The notes below the pieces were generated by a model. It saw nothing but the letters and a program-made list of their open reading frames with translations, did not search any database and was not told the DNA's origin. The translations under genes were made by a program, and so were the position numbers. A stretch of 15,713 nt of DNA from DASYML01 sp036009045 (lineage in GTDB: Bacteria > Acidobacteriota > Blastocatellia > Pyrinomonadales > Pyrinomonadaceae). Below, piece after piece: positions 13,954 to 15,713 of this stretch. The stretch's first letter is position 1. Every line of letters starts with the position of its first letter. The DNA is taken from the NCBI GenBank assembly GCA_036009045.1, contig DASYML010000204.1, forward strand, positions 1-15,713. Direction: 5' to 3'.

Positions 13954-14412
13954 ATGGCCGACATCTTCGGTCTATTTGGCGTTGAGCGGACCGCTAAACT
14001 GAATTCATTTGATGGATGGAATTTGAAGATGATAATCGTCAGAGGACTTACTCTATTAACGATGATGCTCACATGCGGTATCGCTGGCGCGACCGCCTAT
14101 TTCATTCTCTACTCCTTCGTCTATCAAGTCAGATTCCTCAAACGTGATTGGAGACCTGTTCTTGCCAGGGGCGTTGTGTCCTTCATCGTCTGGTTGACCC
14201 TTACATCCGGTATGCTTTTAGTTATCTTCTTCGGATTCATATTCGGAGACAGACTTGACCCGCCCGTAGCAATCGAAGAGTTGAAGGCCCTTCTCTTGTT
14301 TTTTCTCTTGACAGTTATTTATGGACTTGCAGGTTGGGGACTGTGTCATTGGGTAAAAGGTCGCGCGGTGAATGATGTTGAAGAACAAAACCCTTCACCC
14401 GGAGTTGTGTGA
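13954..14412 (+). CDS. Hypothetical membrane protein, three predicted helices
   Basis: This 152-residue protein is not recognised. It has three hydrophobic segments, at about 29-52 (GLTLLTMMLTCGIAGATAYF and onward), 72-96 (VVSFIVWLTLTSGMLLVIFF) and 110-130 (LKALLLFFLLTVIYGLAGWG). A basic loop with KRDWRP lies between the first two, and the C-terminus is polar. Only a weak AGCAGGA precedes ATG 13954. An in-frame ATG at 14029 (residue 26, MIIVRGL) sits just before the first helix and is an alternative start. GC content and codon use look lower in GC than the left part of the window. It lies 156 bases upstream of the repeat-protein gene, on the same strand, but no functional link can be shown. 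Confidence 0.7.
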   Translation: MADIFGLFGVERTAKLNSFDGWNLKMIIVRGLTLLTMMLTCGIAGATAYFILYSFVYQVRFLKRDWRPVLARGVVSFIVWLTLTSGMLLVIFFGFIFGDRLDPPVAIEELKALLLFFLLTVIYGLAGWGLCHWVKGRAVNDVEEQNPSPGVV

Positions 14413-14568
14413 TATACATCCGCCTGACAACTCATTCAACCAGACGCCTTGACCGTATTTCTTTCATCGTTGTCTTTGCCCACCGGGTAGCATGCTTGAT
14501 GCTCTGCGCGGGTTCATGCGGAAGTTGAGCATCAGAGAAAACCTTGTGGACATTATGCGGAGAGCTTT

Positions 14569-15713
14569 ATGACTGGCTCACAGATTAGCGGTTGCGAATT
14601 GGAAATCATCCAGGCGGCGATAAACGGTAAGACTGCCGACTTCAGGGATCGCAGGGACTCTGCGGGTCAGGCTGCCACAATGGTCATTCGTGGCTACGTT
14701 ATAAGACATCTGCTGATAGGCTTGCCGTTACCAACCCAGGCGGATAAACCCGCCGCGCCGATTACTCGTCACACAATCACAAGCAGCGGGGTGCGCGTGC
14801 GTGGGGCCAGGATAGAAGGAGTGTTAGACCTCTCTGACTGTGCGGGGCGCGATGGGAATGGATGCTTCCCGCTCTTACTTGAGGACTGCATCTTAACGGG
14901 TGAAGACGAAGGCGCTTATCAAGACCCGTCGGCTCGTCCGCAACCGACGCTCGACGCCAGGCATGCCATACTTTCAAGGTTGTCGCTCAAGAATTGCCGT
15001 GCAGGGTTTATTGATCTCACAGATGCGGAACTTCTGGGCGACCTTGAACTGGATGGACTAAAAGCCCTCAGCGAAGGCGGTCAGTGTCGTGTTGAGGCGA
15101 AGAACACACGCATTGATGGATCAATCAAAGCGTCCACGGTCAACCTCAATCTGAGACAGGCGAGGATAGATAAGTCGGAAACGACGCCCGCTGATTACGC
15201 TTTAGCCCTGGGCGGAGCCGAGATTGCCGGAAGCGTTCTTTTGCGCCCAGGCTTTGTTGCCGATGGCGGGGTCAGTATCATCAATGCTCACATCAAAGGC
15301 GACCTGTGGGCGGATGGCGCTCATCTGATCGCGCAGGGAAACTATGCGCTTCATGGACAATTCGCGCATGTGGACGGTGTCCTGGGCCTCACATGCCTGT
15401 TTACGCGTGCGCCGGAAGCCGACCCGGAAGAGTCACATAACCAGAGCCTCCCTCCTGAACGCTTCCGCGCGGACGGCGCTGTTTCCTTTCTGTCAGCCGA
15501 GTTGGGTTCCCTAAACTTGAGAGGCGCATTTCTTCATCGGAAAGCAGATGAGGAAATAAATACTTTCATCCTCAGTTTAGCATCCGTGAGACAAACAGTT
15601 TACATGAATCAGTGGAGTTCTTTTAATGAACAGGGCGAATCATCTCTGATACCCTTTGAAGCCGATTACAACGTCAATTTTGAGGGGACGAAAATCGCGG
15701 GGTCACTGGTGGC
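14569..15713 (+). CDS. Beta-helix-like repeat protein of unknown function ('membrane-associated oxidoreductase'-labelled family), 3' truncated by window
   Basis: The frame stays open for 381 codons from ATG 14569 to the window edge, with GGAG (14559-14562) six bases before the start. The N-terminus has the family opening, a helix ending ADFRD (residues about 12-27) followed by a second helix with VIRGYVIRHLLIG (about 39-51). From about residue 74 there are irregular repeats such as GVRVRGARIEGVLDLSDC, FIDLTDAELLGDLELDG, LALGGAEIAGSVLLRPGF and INAHIKGDLWADGAHL. This A-x-I-x-G-x-L-x-L rhythm implies a right-handed beta-helix resembling pentapeptide-repeat proteins. The database label 'membrane-associated oxidoreductase' rests on no redox motif visible here. 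Relatives often end in membrane helices, but that part is outside the window. No signal peptide is seen. Function unknown. Confidence 0.8.
   Translation, partial: MTGSQISGCELEIIQAAINGKTADFRDRRDSAGQAATMVIRGYVIRHLLIGLPLPTQADKPAAPITRHTITSSGVRVRGARIEGVLDLSDCAGRDGNGCFPLLLEDCILTGEDEGAYQDPSARPQPTLDARHAILSRLSLKNCRAGFIDLTDAELLGDLELDGLKALSEGGQCRVEAKNTRIDGSIKASTVNLNLRQARIDKSETTPADYALALGGAEIAGSVLLRPGFVADGGVSIINAHIKGDLWADGAHLIAQGNYALHGQFAHVDGVLGLTCLFTRAPEADPEESHNQSLPPERFRADGAVSFLSAELGSLNLRGAFLHRKADEEINTFILSLASVRQTVYMNQWSSFNEQGESSLIPFEADYNVNFEGTKIAGSLV

Overview
The window is about 15.7 kb of a high-GC (roughly 55-60%) bacterial chromosome. I infer an Acidobacteriota genome, most like the Blastocatellia. 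The reasons are the mix of Shine-Dalgarno and apparently leaderless starts, alanine/proline-rich secreted proteins, a fused ATP sulfurylase-APS kinase, and gene spacers packed with long hairpins. No marker gene is present, so this placement is an inference. No tRNA, rRNA, CRISPR array, transposase or phage gene was found.

Left part (1-4147), envelope and RNA processing: the 3' end of a penicillin-binding transpeptidase (3-530), a secreted TPR-like protein with a Pro/Thr/Ala tail (897-2129), a 19-bp perfect hairpin, then rnc (RNase III) and lepB (signal peptidase I). The rnc-lepB pairing is a common bacterial neighbourhood. The lepB start has a promoter layout that suggests a leaderless mRNA.

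Middle (4154-9484): an MscS-type channel fused to a cyclic-nucleotide-binding-like domain, a YihY/BrkB-family membrane protein, a bifunctional sulfate adenylyltransferase/APS kinase behind a good sigma70-type promoter with two upstream dyads, and a small emfourin-like protein (relative of the M4 protease inhibitor from Serratia) with no M4 protease beside it.

Right-middle (9628-13311): an ABC-2 type exporter, with ATPase and double-length permease overlapping by 4 bases, then a RibD/DHFR-like reductase. This part carries three copies of an inverted-repeat element (C at 9485-9610, inverted; A at 12389-12545; B at 12610-12748). They share TIR-like ends but differ in hairpin cores, and look like non-autonomous MITE/REP-type elements.

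Right end (13312-15713), less conserved and lower in GC: a 50-codon basic mini-gene on the minus strand with TATAAT six bases before its ATG, an orphan three-helix membrane protein, and a long open frame running off the window. That frame belongs to a beta-helix-like repeat family often labelled 'membrane-associated oxidoreductase', whose function is unknown.

Most noteworthy: the dispersed hairpin elements occupying many spacers, the possible leaderless genes, the hairpin before rnc, the orphan emfourin and the terminal repeat protein.
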